46,404 nucleotides of DNA from Gammaproteobacteria bacterium (GCA_020053945.1 JAGVME010000032.1:1-46404); one strand, 5' to 3'. Shown: positions 8,054-18,955, counted from the first letter of the stretch. The notes: generated from the letters alone by a model not told the origin. Made by a program: numbers and translations.

Positions 8054-11000
8054 ATGAAAATGTCAAAAATCAAATCATGGGAAATAAAAATGACTGGCAT
8101 CGCGACTTCAAAAACCCGTTGCTTACACCCGCTGATCCATCCTGTTTTTGGCGTGTTGCTGGCGTTATTGCCTAGCATTACCCTTGCCGCGTGGTTTGAT
8201 ACTACCTGGAATTACCGTATTCCGGTCAACGTACCTGCGGGCGCAAGCGTAAACAGCACCATCAAAGTGGACGTGGATTTCAACGCGTTACTGACAGCGG
8301 CGGGAGCGGCGGGTACATTTGACATCAACTCACCCCGTGTCGTGCGCCCAAATGACGCCGTGAGCGCGATCCAGGAATTTACGGATGCAGTGTATGCCGG
8401 CGCGACTGACGCGACTGGCGATGGCCAGGGCGAAGTACGATTTATTTTGCAGGATGCGGGTCCGGCCACTTACTATTTGTATTTTGACATCACGGCAAAT
8501 GGTCCCAAAGCTGTGAATCCGCAGACGCCGATCAACGGCAATTTTGAAAAAGGTGCCACAGGAACAACCACCCCGCAAAGCTGGAATGCACCGACCAAAA
8601 CCAATACCAATATGGATGCCCAGGTCAGGCCCAGTGAATCCCCAAACATCACGGGCATTCCCGCGGGCTCGATAGATAGTCCAAAAGTCACTGATGGCTC
8701 GCCTAATACTGGACAATTTTCCTATCTTATGGGCTATCGTAGTGCGGGAAGCATGGTAGCAGGGAACCCCGGTGTAACGTTCACCAAAACCATCGCCGTG
8801 CCTTCCACCAACTTTGGAACATTGGCCGTGCGGTGGCGTCCGGAAGGCTGGGACAGCTCTGCCAATGGCGCGACGGGCTTTGATTTCTTACGGATTGACA
8901 TCCAAGGCACTACCACAACCGAGATTGTTGGCCCAACGGCCGGAAATTATGTACTCCGTCCCTTCAGCCCGAATTTCACAACAAATGCTGCAAGCACAAC
9001 GACACCTGGTTACAGGCAATACAACGGTTTTGACTGCAGTACGAATAATATTCATAGGTACGGAATGACGATTGCTTGCGAATCCGAACCCTGGTTTACC
9101 CAAACTGTAAGCCTAGCCGCCTGGGCAGGACAAACCATTACGCTACGTTTCCGCTTTTACAGTGATGGCGCCAATGACCGCACCTGGTTCCACATTGACG
9201 ATATAGAATGGAGCGTAGCCACCGCCTCATTGGGCACGCCAGAACCACGCGTAATTAATCCCGGTGGATTCAATGCGCTGGAAGTGGGAGTGGCCGCCTT
9301 TCCGTTAGCGGGCGCCATCATCAAGACCAAGGTCGCGGCAACCAGTTTCAACCTCGACCTGGTAGCGCTGGATACCGCCAAAACAGCCATACTCACCACG
9401 TTCACTGGAACGGTAAAAGTCGAACTACTGGATGCCAGTCCCGGCGGGGCGCTTGACGCAAACGGTTGTAATGCAAGTTGGGCAACCATTCAGACATTGG
9501 CGACCAACCCAAATTTTGCGGCGGCGGATAATGGTCGCAAGACGGTGGGATTCAGCGAAAACAATGTTTGGCCCAATGTGCGGGTGCGTATCACATTTCC
9601 CGCCTCTGGGGTAGCTACCGCGATCGGATGTTCGACCGATAATTTTGCGGTACGGCCCAGCGGCTTGGTGAGCGTCAATGCAACGGATAATACCTGGGCT
9701 AGCGCCGGTACTACCCGAACCTTGGCCAATGGCGGCGCGGGCGGAGGCAATGTACACAAGGCAGGACAACCATTCACATTGCGCGCCACTGGCCAAAATG
9801 CCTCAGGCATCACGACCAGCAATTACAATGGCAGCCCCACGGTCCAAACGCTCACCTGCACGCTTCCCACGCCTACCTGCGCCAATGGCGTATTGACACC
9901 CGGCACCTGGAGTGCTGCCAGTGGCATTGTGACGACCACTACCGCCGCTTATTCCGAAGCGGGTTCATTTAATTTGACATTGGAAGACCAAACCTTTGCT
10001 GCCGTGGACAGCGCTGATTCCACGCTTCTGGAGCGCACCATCCCACAAGCGGCAGCCATCACAGTTGGCCGCTTTATCCCGGACCATTTTATAATCGCAA
10101 CCAACAACACCCCTGTCTTCAAGACTTTTAACGTAGCGGACAGTGCCTGCTCCACCCTGCCCCGCTCGTTCACTTATGTCGGCCAACCGTTCGGCTATGT
10201 TACTCCCCCCCAGGCATTGGTAACTGCGCAAAACGCCGCAAATGCCACCACGACCAATTACCGGGGAAATCTTTGGAAAATTTCGAGCACGGCCCCATCT
10301 GACATAACCCAGACCTACACGCATAACCCTGTAAAAACTCTTGACACAACATTAACCGGCCTGCCTACGGTCACGCCCAACAACGATGGCACTGGCACAG
10401 TTACCGTCAATACCGCCGATGTGATTGGCTTTACCCGCAACCTGACAACGCCGGATGCGCCGTTTATCGCCGATTTGTCACTTTCCATGAGCGTCGTGGA
10501 TGACAGTGAAGCGGGTGCGAACCAAGGGACTATCACCACTACAGCTCCGGGAGCCGTGTTCAACGGCGGCGGCAGCGGTATCGCCTTCGATTCTGGTAAC
10601 GCATTCCGCTATGGCAGGTTGAAACTTGCCAACACCCACGGCTCAGAGTTGCTGAATTTACCGGTTCCGATGGAAGCACAGCACTGGAACGGAACCACTT
10701 TCGTCACTAATACGGCAGATCATTGCACCACAATTGTGCCGGGCAATATCTTGCTAAGTAATCCGCGTAAAAGTTTGTTGGTCGGCGAAACAGGGATCAC
10801 CGTCAGTGGTGCGTTCCTTAATGGACGATCTACAAATTTCAGGCTCAACAAACCCAGCGGCGGGGATGGCATTTACAACGGCAGCGTGGATATCTGTGTC
10901 GATTTAGGTGTAGATACGCCATCAGCGGCGGCACCCCTGTGCGTTGCAACCACCCCCGCCAACCAACCTTGGCTGCAAGGAAAATGGTCTGAAACTAATT

Positions 11001-11083
11001 ACGATGACGACCCGGTGGCGCGCGGCACTTTTGGTATCTACAAAAATGCCAATGAAATTATTTATATGCGGGAAATCTACTGA
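8054..11083 (+). CDS. mshQ: MshQ-like large secreted protein (DUF2341-like N-terminus, DUF6701-like C-terminus)
   Basis: Signal peptide; AWFDTTWNYRIPVNVPAG DUF2341-like start; C-terminal FRYGRLKLANTHGSELLNLPVPMEAQHWNG typical of MshQ. Confidence 0.85.
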   Translation: MKMSKIKSWEIKMTGIATSKTRCLHPLIHPVFGVLLALLPSITLAAWFDTTWNYRIPVNVPAGASVNSTIKVDVDFNALLTAAGAAGTFDINSPRVVRPNDAVSAIQEFTDAVYAGATDATGDGQGEVRFILQDAGPATYYLYFDITANGPKAVNPQTPINGNFEKGATGTTTPQSWNAPTKTNTNMDAQVRPSESPNITGIPAGSIDSPKVTDGSPNTGQFSYLMGYRSAGSMVAGNPGVTFTKTIAVPSTNFGTLAVRWRPEGWDSSANGATGFDFLRIDIQGTTTTEIVGPTAGNYVLRPFSPNFTTNAASTTTPGYRQYNGFDCSTNNIHRYGMTIACESEPWFTQTVSLAAWAGQTITLRFRFYSDGANDRTWFHIDDIEWSVATASLGTPEPRVINPGGFNALEVGVAAFPLAGAIIKTKVAATSFNLDLVALDTAKTAILTTFTGTVKVELLDASPGGALDANGCNASWATIQTLATNPNFAAADNGRKTVGFSENNVWPNVRVRITFPASGVATAIGCSTDNFAVRPSGLVSVNATDNTWASAGTTRTLANGGAGGGNVHKAGQPFTLRATGQNASGITTSNYNGSPTVQTLTCTLPTPTCANGVLTPGTWSAASGIVTTTTAAYSEAGSFNLTLEDQTFAAVDSADSTLLERTIPQAAAITVGRFIPDHFIIATNNTPVFKTFNVADSACSTLPRSFTYVGQPFGYVTPPQALVTAQNAANATTTNYRGNLWKISSTAPSDITQTYTHNPVKTLDTTLTGLPTVTPNNDGTGTVTVNTADVIGFTRNLTTPDAPFIADLSLSMSVVDDSEAGANQGTITTTAPGAVFNGGGSGIAFDSGNAFRYGRLKLANTHGSELLNLPVPMEAQHWNGTTFVTNTADHCTTIVPGNILLSNPRKSLLVGETGITVSGAFLNGRSTNFRLNKPSGGDGIYNGSVDICVDLGVDTPSAAAPLCVATTPANQPWLQGKWSETNYDDDPVARGTFGIYKNANEIIYMREIY

Positions 11084-11193
11084 AATAATTTGAAGTGCCG
11101 ATAGTACCAGTGGGGAATGTGGAATCCATTAGTTTTTAACAAAGGTATCCAACTTTAAATAACTTTTTATTGAAATATTAACAACGAGTGGTT

Positions 11194-12777
11194 ATGGATT
11201 TTCTCAGGAAAACGACAAGGACGGCTGGATGGATGGCTATTAACTGCCAGGATGGCGGTGTTTATGTCGCGCATATCCAGCGTGCCGCCAACACCCTGCC
11301 AGAAGTGACCCTGGCAACTTTTCATGGCAGCAGCGACCCTTCTGTAGCCGCAACACTGATAAAATCCGCGAAAGAATGGCGCGCGAACCGCTACGTGTGC
11401 ACCACCTTGGTGGCTGGCGGCGAATATCAGGTATTACCGGTGGAAGCGCCCAATGTACCTGCCGAAGAATTGAAAACAGCGGTCCGCTGGCGCCTCAAGG
11501 ATATGCTCGACTACCCTGTCGACGAGGCCACACTGGATATCATGAACATCCAGCAGGATAAAAATACCCCGGCTAAAAATAAACCCATGTATGCCGTTGC
11601 GGCGCGATCTAAATCCATAGAAGCGTGCCAGTCTTTATTTGGGCAAGCCAAAATTGCTTTACACGCCATTGATATTCCTGAAATGGCACAGCGTAATATT
11701 GCCATGTTGCTGAAAGCGGAAGACCGGGGTGTAGCGCTGCTGTCATTCAATGCCGAAGGTGGGCTTCTCACCATTACTTTTGCCGATACACTTTACCTGT
11801 CGCGGCGCATTGAGGTCACCCTGTCCCAACTTACGCAACTTGGCGATGAACAGAAAAACGCCTGCTATGAAAAAATTACCCTGGAACTGCAACGTTCTTT
11901 GGATTATTTTGACCGCCAGTATAATTTCATTACACTGTCAAAACTGGTGCTGGCACCCTTGGCTGAGGCGGGCGCGGGCTTGCAGGAATACATGGCCACC
12001 AACCTGTATATTCCGGTGGAAATATTAAACCTTGAAACCATTCTCGACTTTTCTAAAGTACCGGCATTGAAGGATCCTAAGCAGCAGCAACGCTATTTTA
12101 TGGCGCTGGGCGCCGCGCTGCGTGATGAAGGGCAGACATCCATCAGCCTCTACAATCCACTGCTGCTGAAACAGAAAAATTATTTTCCCGCCCACACCAT
12201 GGCCCAATCACTTGGCCTTATTTTCATTGGAATTATGCTATTTTATGGGTATGCCCGCCACTACGTTGCCGAAATGAAAAAACAGGCGGCACAAAGTATT
12301 GAAATGCACGGTTCCACCCAGGCCAAACTGGCGCAATTGACCACCGCGCCGGGCGCAGCCACCACCAGTAAACTATTGGAAAATGAAGTGGCGCAATCAG
12401 AAATGCAACTCAAAGCGCGCCGCCAGATTTTGGAAATGATAAAAAAAGGCAATCTCGGCAACACGCAGGGATTTTCAGAATACCTGCGTGCCTTGTCGCG
12501 GCAAACTACAGAGGGGTTATGGATCACGCGCTTCCAGGTATCCGGGGCCGGGGACGACATGATGATCAGCGGGCGTACCTTGCAGCCTGATCAAGTACCG
12601 GTATTCATCCATCAGCTTAAACAAGAAAAAGTGATGGCTGGAAAAACCTTCGGCCTATTGGAAATGCACACGCCCGCGGTGGTTAATGGTGAAGTTAATG
12701 CTGGGAATACACGCGCGCCACCCCCCCCGCATATCGAATTCAATTTGCATAACACCCCGCCGGGGCAAGCGCAATGA
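11194..12777 (+). CDS. mshI: MshI-like pilus assembly protein (PilM/PilN-like)
   Basis: VLPVEAPNVPAEELKTAVRWRLKDMLDYPVDEATLDI; single TM segment after a PilM-like half. Confidence 0.8.
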   Translation: MDFLRKTTRTAGWMAINCQDGGVYVAHIQRAANTLPEVTLATFHGSSDPSVAATLIKSAKEWRANRYVCTTLVAGGEYQVLPVEAPNVPAEELKTAVRWRLKDMLDYPVDEATLDIMNIQQDKNTPAKNKPMYAVAARSKSIEACQSLFGQAKIALHAIDIPEMAQRNIAMLLKAEDRGVALLSFNAEGGLLTITFADTLYLSRRIEVTLSQLTQLGDEQKNACYEKITLELQRSLDYFDRQYNFITLSKLVLAPLAEAGAGLQEYMATNLYIPVEILNLETILDFSKVPALKDPKQQQRYFMALGAALRDEGQTSISLYNPLLLKQKNYFPAHTMAQSLGLIFIGIMLFYGYARHYVAEMKKQAAQSIEMHGSTQAKLAQLTTAPGAATTSKLLENEVAQSEMQLKARRQILEMIKKGNLGNTQGFSEYLRALSRQTTEGLWITRFQVSGAGDDMMISGRTLQPDQVPVFIHQLKQEKVMAGKTFGLLEMHTPAVVNGEVNAGNTRAPPPPHIEFNLHNTPPGQAQ

Positions 12778-13463
12778 CGGCGCTGCGGCCGCAACTGCAA
12801 CGCCTTACGGAGCGCATCAACACGCTAGCCCTGCGCGAGCGGGTGCTGATCTTTATGGCGGTGGCACTGGCACTTATCGCCGCCCTGTATGGCGCGTTAA
12901 TAGATCCCCTGTTGAAACACCAGCGGCAGGTGGCGCAAGAAATCACCGCAACCCAAGGGAAAATAACGGATCTGCACCGCCAAATCCAAGCGCAGCTAGC
13001 GGCAGGGAATGTCGACCCGAATGCCCCATTGAAGGCACGCCTCGAACAGCTCAAAACAGACTCCACCCGCCTCAACCAAGACTTACATGACTTCAAAAAC
13101 GGGCTGATTACACCGCAGCAAATGCCCATGTTGCTAAAAGATATTTTGCGCAACCATCATTCCTTGCGCCTTATTTCCATGAAGACCCTGCCAGCGCAGC
13201 GCCTCAGCGAAAATAAGGATGACGCTAAAACCACAAACAATACTGCCACTCCTGAAGCTGAAATAGGCGCCTACAAACATGGTTTCGAGATTACGTTGCA
13301 AGGTGGATATCTGGATATGTTGGGATATTTGTCCGCCATTGAGGCCTCACCCTGGCGGGTATTTTGGGGGAGCGCCCATTTGGATGCCAGCACTTACCCA
13401 AAAACCTTGCTGACAATCAAGCTCTATACCTTAAGCATGGACCAAGAGTGGTTAATATTATGA
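12774..13463 (+). CDS. mshJ: MshJ-like (PilO-type) protein
   Basis: N-terminal TM plus coiled-coil region; syntenic between mshI and mshK; overlaps the mshI stop. Confidence 0.75.
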   Translation: MTALRPQLQRLTERINTLALRERVLIFMAVALALIAALYGALIDPLLKHQRQVAQEITATQGKITDLHRQIQAQLAAGNVDPNAPLKARLEQLKTDSTRLNQDLHDFKNGLITPQQMPMLLKDILRNHHSLRLISMKTLPAQRLSENKDDAKTTNNTATPEAEIGAYKHGFEITLQGGYLDMLGYLSAIEASPWRVFWGSAHLDASTYPKTLLTIKLYTLSMDQEWLIL

Positions 13464-13873
13464 ACATCAGCGTAGTTATGGCAAGCGGCGGGGTATTGAT
13501 CAATAAACTGCAAACACGCGCCTTCTTATGTTTTTGTATTGCGTTGACCCTTCTGCCTTGCCACATGGCGAAGGCGGAAGTTTTTCGTGACCCTACCCGG
13601 CCACCCAACGTGCGGCCCGTCGCACTGGATAAAGAAACTGGAATAACGCCAAGCGGCCTGCAATTACAGGCGATAATCATTTCAGAAAACCGCCGTTCAG
13701 CAATTATTGGCAACCGCAGCGTCCATATGGGAGATAGCATTGGTGGCGCGAAACTTATCAGCATCAATGAAAGCGAAGTGGTATTGAAAACAGGTGGAAA
13801 ATTACAAATACTAAATCTCTTTCCAATCTCCTCAAAACGCCAACCCTCAAGCGATCGGGCCGTGACGCGCTAA
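13460..13873 (+). CDS. mshK: MshK-like (PilP-type) protein
   Basis: FRDPTRPPNVRP motif; GLQLQAIIISENRRSAIIGNRSVHMGDSIGGAKLISI; ATGA-type overlap with mshJ. Confidence 0.78.
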   Translation: MNISVVMASGGVLINKLQTRAFLCFCIALTLLPCHMAKAEVFRDPTRPPNVRPVALDKETGITPSGLQLQAIIISENRRSAIIGNRSVHMGDSIGGAKLISINESEVVLKTGGKLQILNLFPISSKRQPSSDRAVTR

Positions 13874-13897
13874 GCTAAATAAATGTAACGCTAAAAA

Positions 13898-15643
13898 ATG
13901 GAACATACAGCTATGCAAACATATAATTTTTATAGTCCCAGCGGCGGGGAACCAGCCTCAGTATCCGCCAGGATTAAAACATATATTCTTGGCTGTATAT
14001 TCATGGCGGTTACCGGCTGCGCCACGCACCCCGCGCAAGGCACAGGGGCACTTGACCATATCAATACTGAACTCAACAGCGCCCTTGGCGGCAAACCCGC
14101 CACCGCGCCTTCAGATGCCGCCGTGGGCGCCGCATTACTGCCACCCCTCAAGATTGAACTCCCGAAATCCAGCCAATCACCCAAACCAGCGTTGGAACAG
14201 AAGTTTGACCTTGCCGTCAACAAAGCGCCTGCCCAGCAGATATTCATGGACATTGTTTCAGGAACCCCCTATAGCATGCTGGTGCATCCGGAAGTAGTAG
14301 GAACCCTGTCGCTGAACCTCAAAGATGTCACGGTGTTTGAAGCACTGGACGCCATCCGTGAAATGTATGGCTATAATTACAAAGTGGAAGGCAACCGGAT
14401 TTTCATCCAGCCATTGACCATGCAGACACGCATGTTCAAAATCAACTATATTGCCGGACAGCGTAAGGGCAGCTCTGAGATACGTGTTGTTTCCGGTTCG
14501 GTGAGTGATGTGCCCTCCTCCTCCGGCACTACCGCTTCGGGTTCCTCTAGCCCCGGCAATACCGCCAGTCAAGCCGTAGAAACCAGCCGGATCACCACTA
14601 CCACAGACAGTGACTTCTGGAATGAACTGAAAGTGTCACTGGCCTCTATCGTTAATGACAAAGACGGCCATCATGTAGTGCTCAACCCGCATTCGGGCAT
14701 GGTGCTGGTGCGCGCCATGCCCACTGAAATACGGCAGGTGGAAAGTTACCTGAAAGCCATGCAATTGATAGTTGACCGCCAAGTGATGCTGGAAGCAAAA
14801 ATCATTGAGGTGCAACTTAATGATGGACATCAAACGGGCATTAACTGGGCTGGTTTTAACAAAAATAACCAACATGGATTTTCGGTGGGCGCCAATCCTG
14901 ATAGCTTCTTGGTGCCGGGCGGCCTGCCCGTAGCAGGAAGCACGCTGGGGAGCATATTGGATACCAGTGCAACCGGCAGGTTGCTCAATATTGCGGTCCA
15001 TTATTCCAATTTTGCCGGGCTGCTGTCGTTTCTTGATACCCAAGGCACGGTGCATGTGCTGTCTAGCCCACGGATTGCCACCATAAATAACCAGAAAGCC
15101 GTGCTCAAAGTCGGCACCGATGATTTCTTTGTCACCAACGTCAGCTCAACCACTACGACCGGCAGCGGGAGCGCCTCGTCAACGCCGAATGTTACCCTGC
15201 GGCCCTTTTTCTCGGGCATTGCGCTGGATGTAACGCCGCAGATTTCGGAAGATGGGCAGATCACTTTGCACATCCGGCCTTCTGTCAGCCAGGTTACTGA
15301 GCAACAGAAAGTCATTGATCTTGGCACCTCAGGCAGGATCAACCTGCCCCTGGCGTCAAGCACCATCTCAGAAACAGACAGTATCGTGCGCGTTCAGGAT
15401 GGGCATACCGTAGCCATCGGTGGATTGATGCGGCAATCCATGAATGACGGGCAATCTAAAGTGCCTTTCGTGGGCGATGTGCCCCTGTTAGGCGCGCTGT
15501 TCCGCAGCACTAAGCAAACCACCCAAAAACGGGAACTGGTAATTTTGCTGAAAACAACGGTAGTGCAAGGTGACAGTGACTGGACGCAAGATTTGCTGCA
15601 AACACGTGAGCGCATCCAGAAAATGCAGGGTGGCGCCCAATGA
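13898..15643 (+). CDS. mshL: MSHA secretin MshL
   Basis: Lipoprotein-like signal (GCIFMAVTGCATH); secretin motifs VLSSPRIATINNQKAVLKVGTDDFFV and VPFVGDVPLLGALFRS. Confidence 0.92.
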   Translation: MEHTAMQTYNFYSPSGGEPASVSARIKTYILGCIFMAVTGCATHPAQGTGALDHINTELNSALGGKPATAPSDAAVGAALLPPLKIELPKSSQSPKPALEQKFDLAVNKAPAQQIFMDIVSGTPYSMLVHPEVVGTLSLNLKDVTVFEALDAIREMYGYNYKVEGNRIFIQPLTMQTRMFKINYIAGQRKGSSEIRVVSGSVSDVPSSSGTTASGSSSPGNTASQAVETSRITTTTDSDFWNELKVSLASIVNDKDGHHVVLNPHSGMVLVRAMPTEIRQVESYLKAMQLIVDRQVMLEAKIIEVQLNDGHQTGINWAGFNKNNQHGFSVGANPDSFLVPGGLPVAGSTLGSILDTSATGRLLNIAVHYSNFAGLLSFLDTQGTVHVLSSPRIATINNQKAVLKVGTDDFFVTNVSSTTTTGSGSASSTPNVTLRPFFSGIALDVTPQISEDGQITLHIRPSVSQVTEQQKVIDLGTSGRINLPLASSTISETDSIVRVQDGHTVAIGGLMRQSMNDGQSKVPFVGDVPLLGALFRSTKQTTQKRELVILLKTTVVQGDSDWTQDLLQTRERIQKMQGGAQ

Positions 15644-15698
15644 GGGGGCTGGCAAAAATAACCGCCTGCCGCGCCTGTAGGGCAAGCGGAAGTTAACC

Positions 15699-16583
15699 AT
15701 GTACCTTACCCACTTCGGTTTTTCTGAAGCACCGTTCGGCATCACGCCGGACACTAGTTTCTTCTTTGCCTGCGCGGATTATCAACAAGCCCTCAATACC
15801 TTGTTGGTTGCCGTTAATGAGGGTGAAGGGTTTATCAAAATCACAGGGGAAGTAGGCACAGGTAAAACCCTGCTATGCCGGCAATTCCTGGCAAGCATCA
15901 ATAATGATTGCGCTGAGGGACAGCAACGCTTCATCACCGCCTACATCCCCAACCCATACCTGGAACCACGCACCCTGTTGCTGGCACTTGCCGAAGAACT
16001 CGGCATTGTGCTGCGCAAAGATGCCGATCAACACCAATTGCTCAAATCACTGACGCTTTCGTTACTGGATTTTTCCCAGCAGGGCAAGCAGGTGGTATTG
16101 TGTCTTGATGAAGCGCAGGCGATGCCGATGGAAACCCTGGAGGCGGTACGCCTGCTCAGCAACCTGGAAACGGAAAAACGCAAACTGCTGCAGATTGTGT
16201 TATTTGGCCAACCCGAACTTAATCTGCGGTTACAGCAGGACTCGATACGCCAATTAAACCAGCGCATCACATTCCATTACCATCTTTCACCCTTGAACCG
16301 CCGTGACCTGGACCATTATCTTGCCCATCGCATCAGCATTGCACAAGGAAACACTGGGGTAAAATTTGCCAATGGCCGGTTGTTTAGCGGCCATGCCGTA
16401 CGCCTCTTGCATGTAGCGAGCGGCGGCATTCCCCGGCTCATTAATATTCTTGCGCATAAGGCGTTGATGCTAACTTATGGAGAAGGCAGGCAACAGGTTG
16501 AGGCACGCCATATACGTGCCGCCGCACGGGATACGGAAGCCGCTAAACAGGACCTGTGGCGTTGGCTGGCGATGCTGCAATGA
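15699..16583 (+). CDS. mshM: MshM AAA+ ATPase (ExeA-like)
   Basis: MYLTHFGFSEAPFGITPDTSFFF; Walker A GEVGTGKT; VVLCLDEAQAMP. Confidence 0.92.
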   Translation: MYLTHFGFSEAPFGITPDTSFFFACADYQQALNTLLVAVNEGEGFIKITGEVGTGKTLLCRQFLASINNDCAEGQQRFITAYIPNPYLEPRTLLLALAEELGIVLRKDADQHQLLKSLTLSLLDFSQQGKQVVLCLDEAQAMPMETLEAVRLLSNLETEKRKLLQIVLFGQPELNLRLQQDSIRQLNQRITFHYHLSPLNRRDLDHYLAHRISIAQGNTGVKFANGRLFSGHAVRLLHVASGGIPRLINILAHKALMLTYGEGRQQVEARHIRAAARDTEAAKQDLWRWLAMLQ

Positions 16584-17827
16584 GCATCATCAATCAAATG
16601 TTGCGCGATCTGGAAAAGCGCCGCCCACAAGGTGTGACGCCTGGTGCGCAAGGAACAATAATGGGCCCGCCCGGTGTGGTAGGTAATATCCTGCTTACCT
16701 CCCCGGCGAAACGTAGCCCGTGGCGTGGCGCGCTGTGGATCTTGCCATTACTGGCCCTTGGCCTCTCTATTGGGATATTGGTAATTCGTCCCACCACTCT
16801 TGAAACGATGGGGATGACGCCACCCGCCCGCGTGATGCCCAACACCTCCACACTACCAAACCAACCTATTCCAGTACGGCCTGTGTCAGGCTCCATGATG
16901 CAGGGCAACCCATTGCCCATACCATCCCCCGTGATCATACCTGAACCTGAATTGGCCACAAAAGATAATAACGCAATAACCTCCATGGTGCCGACTGAGG
17001 CAACACCACCACCGATAACACCTCTACCTCTACTGCCGATGGGATCCCTATCTGCGCCAGGATCGGGTACCCCGCTCAACCCGGTACCATTGCAATCGGT
17101 TGCCGTAGAGAAGAAGCTTCCATCTATCGCTCCGTCAGTGCCCACGCAATTACCTGACAAGCAGCTTCGTACCTCTTCAGAAGAAGCCGCTGATGCAAGC
17201 ATCCCCAATAAACGCATCAAAGAAACCACGCCCGGCCAGCAAGCCGAAAACGAGTACCGCAAGGCAGTGGGATTATTGCAACAGGGACGGATGGCGCGCG
17301 CAATGGAAATCCTCGCCCAGGCACTGCAACTGGATGGCAGTCACGCCGCCGCACGGCAAACCCTGGTGGGTTTGCTGGTGGAAACAAAACGTTTTGATGA
17401 AGCGGAGCAGCGGTTGCAGGAAGGTTTAAAAGTTGACGCGGGCATTGATGCGAACCGGCCTGGCCTGACGATGATGCTGGCACGGCTGCAAGTGGAACGG
17501 GGCGACGCCCATGCCGGATTGGAAACACTGCAACGTGGTTTACCTGACGTACAAGAAAATGCGGCGGAACATGCCGACTATCAAGCATTCCTCGCCGCGC
17601 TTCTACAACGCGAAGGACAGCATGGGGAGGCCATCGGCCATTACCTTCAAGCCCTGCGCAAAACGCCCCAGGCAGGGAAATGGCTATTGGGGATTGGCAT
17701 CTCGCTGCAAGCGGAAAACCGCATGCAGGATGCCCAGGATGCCTTTGCGCGGGCCAAGGCATCCAATACCCTCAGCCCTGAACTGCTGGCGTTTGTGGAA
17801 CAGCGGTTAAAACAGATTAAGCGGTAA
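16580..17827 (+). CDS. mshN: MshN TPR protein
   Basis: MSIINQMLRDLEKRRPQG N-terminus, single TM, proline-rich region, TPR-like repeats; ATGA overlap with mshM. Confidence 0.87.
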   Translation: MSIINQMLRDLEKRRPQGVTPGAQGTIMGPPGVVGNILLTSPAKRSPWRGALWILPLLALGLSIGILVIRPTTLETMGMTPPARVMPNTSTLPNQPIPVRPVSGSMMQGNPLPIPSPVIIPEPELATKDNNAITSMVPTEATPPPITPLPLLPMGSLSAPGSGTPLNPVPLQSVAVEKKLPSIAPSVPTQLPDKQLRTSSEEAADASIPNKRIKETTPGQQAENEYRKAVGLLQQGRMARAMEILAQALQLDGSHAAARQTLVGLLVETKRFDEAEQRLQEGLKVDAGIDANRPGLTMMLARLQVERGDAHAGLETLQRGLPDVQENAAEHADYQAFLAALLQREGQHGEAIGHYLQALRKTPQAGKWLLGIGISLQAENRMQDAQDAFARAKASNTLSPELLAFVEQRLKQIKR

Positions 17828-17832
17828 AAACC

Positions 17833-18876
17833 TCACAACCAACTCATGGTCTGCGGCGGCATGGCTTTTTCCATTTCCATCACCGCCTGTTTCCATGCGG
17901 GGGCGGCATGCAGCTGCGTGCGGGTAATGGCATGGCGGCCATGCATGCGCATCAAGCGGAAGTGTGATGCGGGATCATTGTGGATACGCATACCGTCAAG
18001 GAGTTGCGCCATGGCGGTGAAATCATTACATGACAACACCATGTCACATCCCGCATCCAGTGCGGCATGGGCGCGGTCCACAATATTGCCTGCCACGCTG
18101 GCGCCTTCCATTTCCAGGTCATCACTGAAAATCACACCTTGAAAACCCAGGCGCTTGCGCAGCACTTCCTGCATCCAGAACGGTGAAAATCCCGCAGGCT
18201 CAGGGGCGGCTTGCGGGTAGATGACATGTGCAGGCATGATGCCTGCCAGGCCAAAGTGCACCATGCGTTCAAACGGCACTACATCTTCCAGATAAATGTC
18301 ATTGTAGCTGCGGTCATCCAGCGCAATGGCTATATGTGAATCTGGCGCCACGGCCCCGTGCCCCGGAAAATGCTTGCCCGTCGCCGCCATTCCCGCACGC
18401 TCCATGCCGATCATAAACGAGTGGGCAAGATCCGCGACAATTTCCGGGTTACGATGAAACGCACGGTCACCAATTACGCCGCTGACGCCATAATCAAGAT
18501 CCAATACCGGCGTAAAACTGAAATCCACGCCCACTGCCCGCAGCTCCACTGCCATCAACCAGCCAATAATGTCAGCCAGGTGTTTAGCGTGTTTGATGTC
18601 GCGCTCATACAGCACGCCCAGTTCGCGCATCGGTGGCAAGCGCGTAAATCCTTGGCGAAAACGCTGCACGCGCCCACCTTCATGATCCACCGCCACCAGC
18701 AAGTGTGGCTCACGTAACGCGTGGATATCGGCCACCAAGGCCGCGACCTGCTCTGGGTCAGCATAGTTACGCGTAAACAGAATCACGCCACCCACTTGCG
18801 GATGCCGCAGCATTTCGCGCTCTTGCGCGGTGAGCACCAACCCGGATACACCGAGCATGAGAGGGCCTAGAGACAT
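17833..18876 (-). CDS. nagZ: Beta-N-acetylhexosaminidase NagZ
   Basis: GH3 motifs: VAVDHEGGRVQRFR, KHFPGHGAVAPDSH, VIFSDDLEMEGAS. Confidence 0.95.
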   Translation of the reverse strand: MSLGPLMLGVSGLVLTAQEREMLRHPQVGGVILFTRNYADPEQVAALVADIHALREPHLLVAVDHEGGRVQRFRQGFTRLPPMRELGVLYERDIKHAKHLADIIGWLMAVELRAVGVDFSFTPVLDLDYGVSGVIGDRAFHRNPEIVADLAHSFMIGMERAGMAATGKHFPGHGAVAPDSHIAIALDDRSYNDIYLEDVVPFERMVHFGLAGIMPAHVIYPQAAPEPAGFSPFWMQEVLRKRLGFQGVIFSDDLEMEGASVAGNIVDRAHAALDAGCDMVLSCNDFTAMAQLLDGMRIHNDPASHFRLMRMHGRHAITRTQLHAAPAWKQAVMEMEKAMPPQTMSWL

Positions 18877-18895
18877 TATTGGGTAAACTCCACTA

Positions 18896-18926
18896 TTGTC
18901 ATTTCTCGCGTTGGGAGAAATGACAA
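18896..18926. repeat. Perfect 12-bp hairpin between nagZ and mltG
   Basis: TTGTCATTTCTC/GAGAAATGACAA with a 7-nt loop; outer bases resemble the 6126-6190 palindrome (TGTCATnTC). Confidence 0.6.
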
Positions 18927-18955
18927 CTCATCTATTCTGAGCGTCAGCATGGGAG

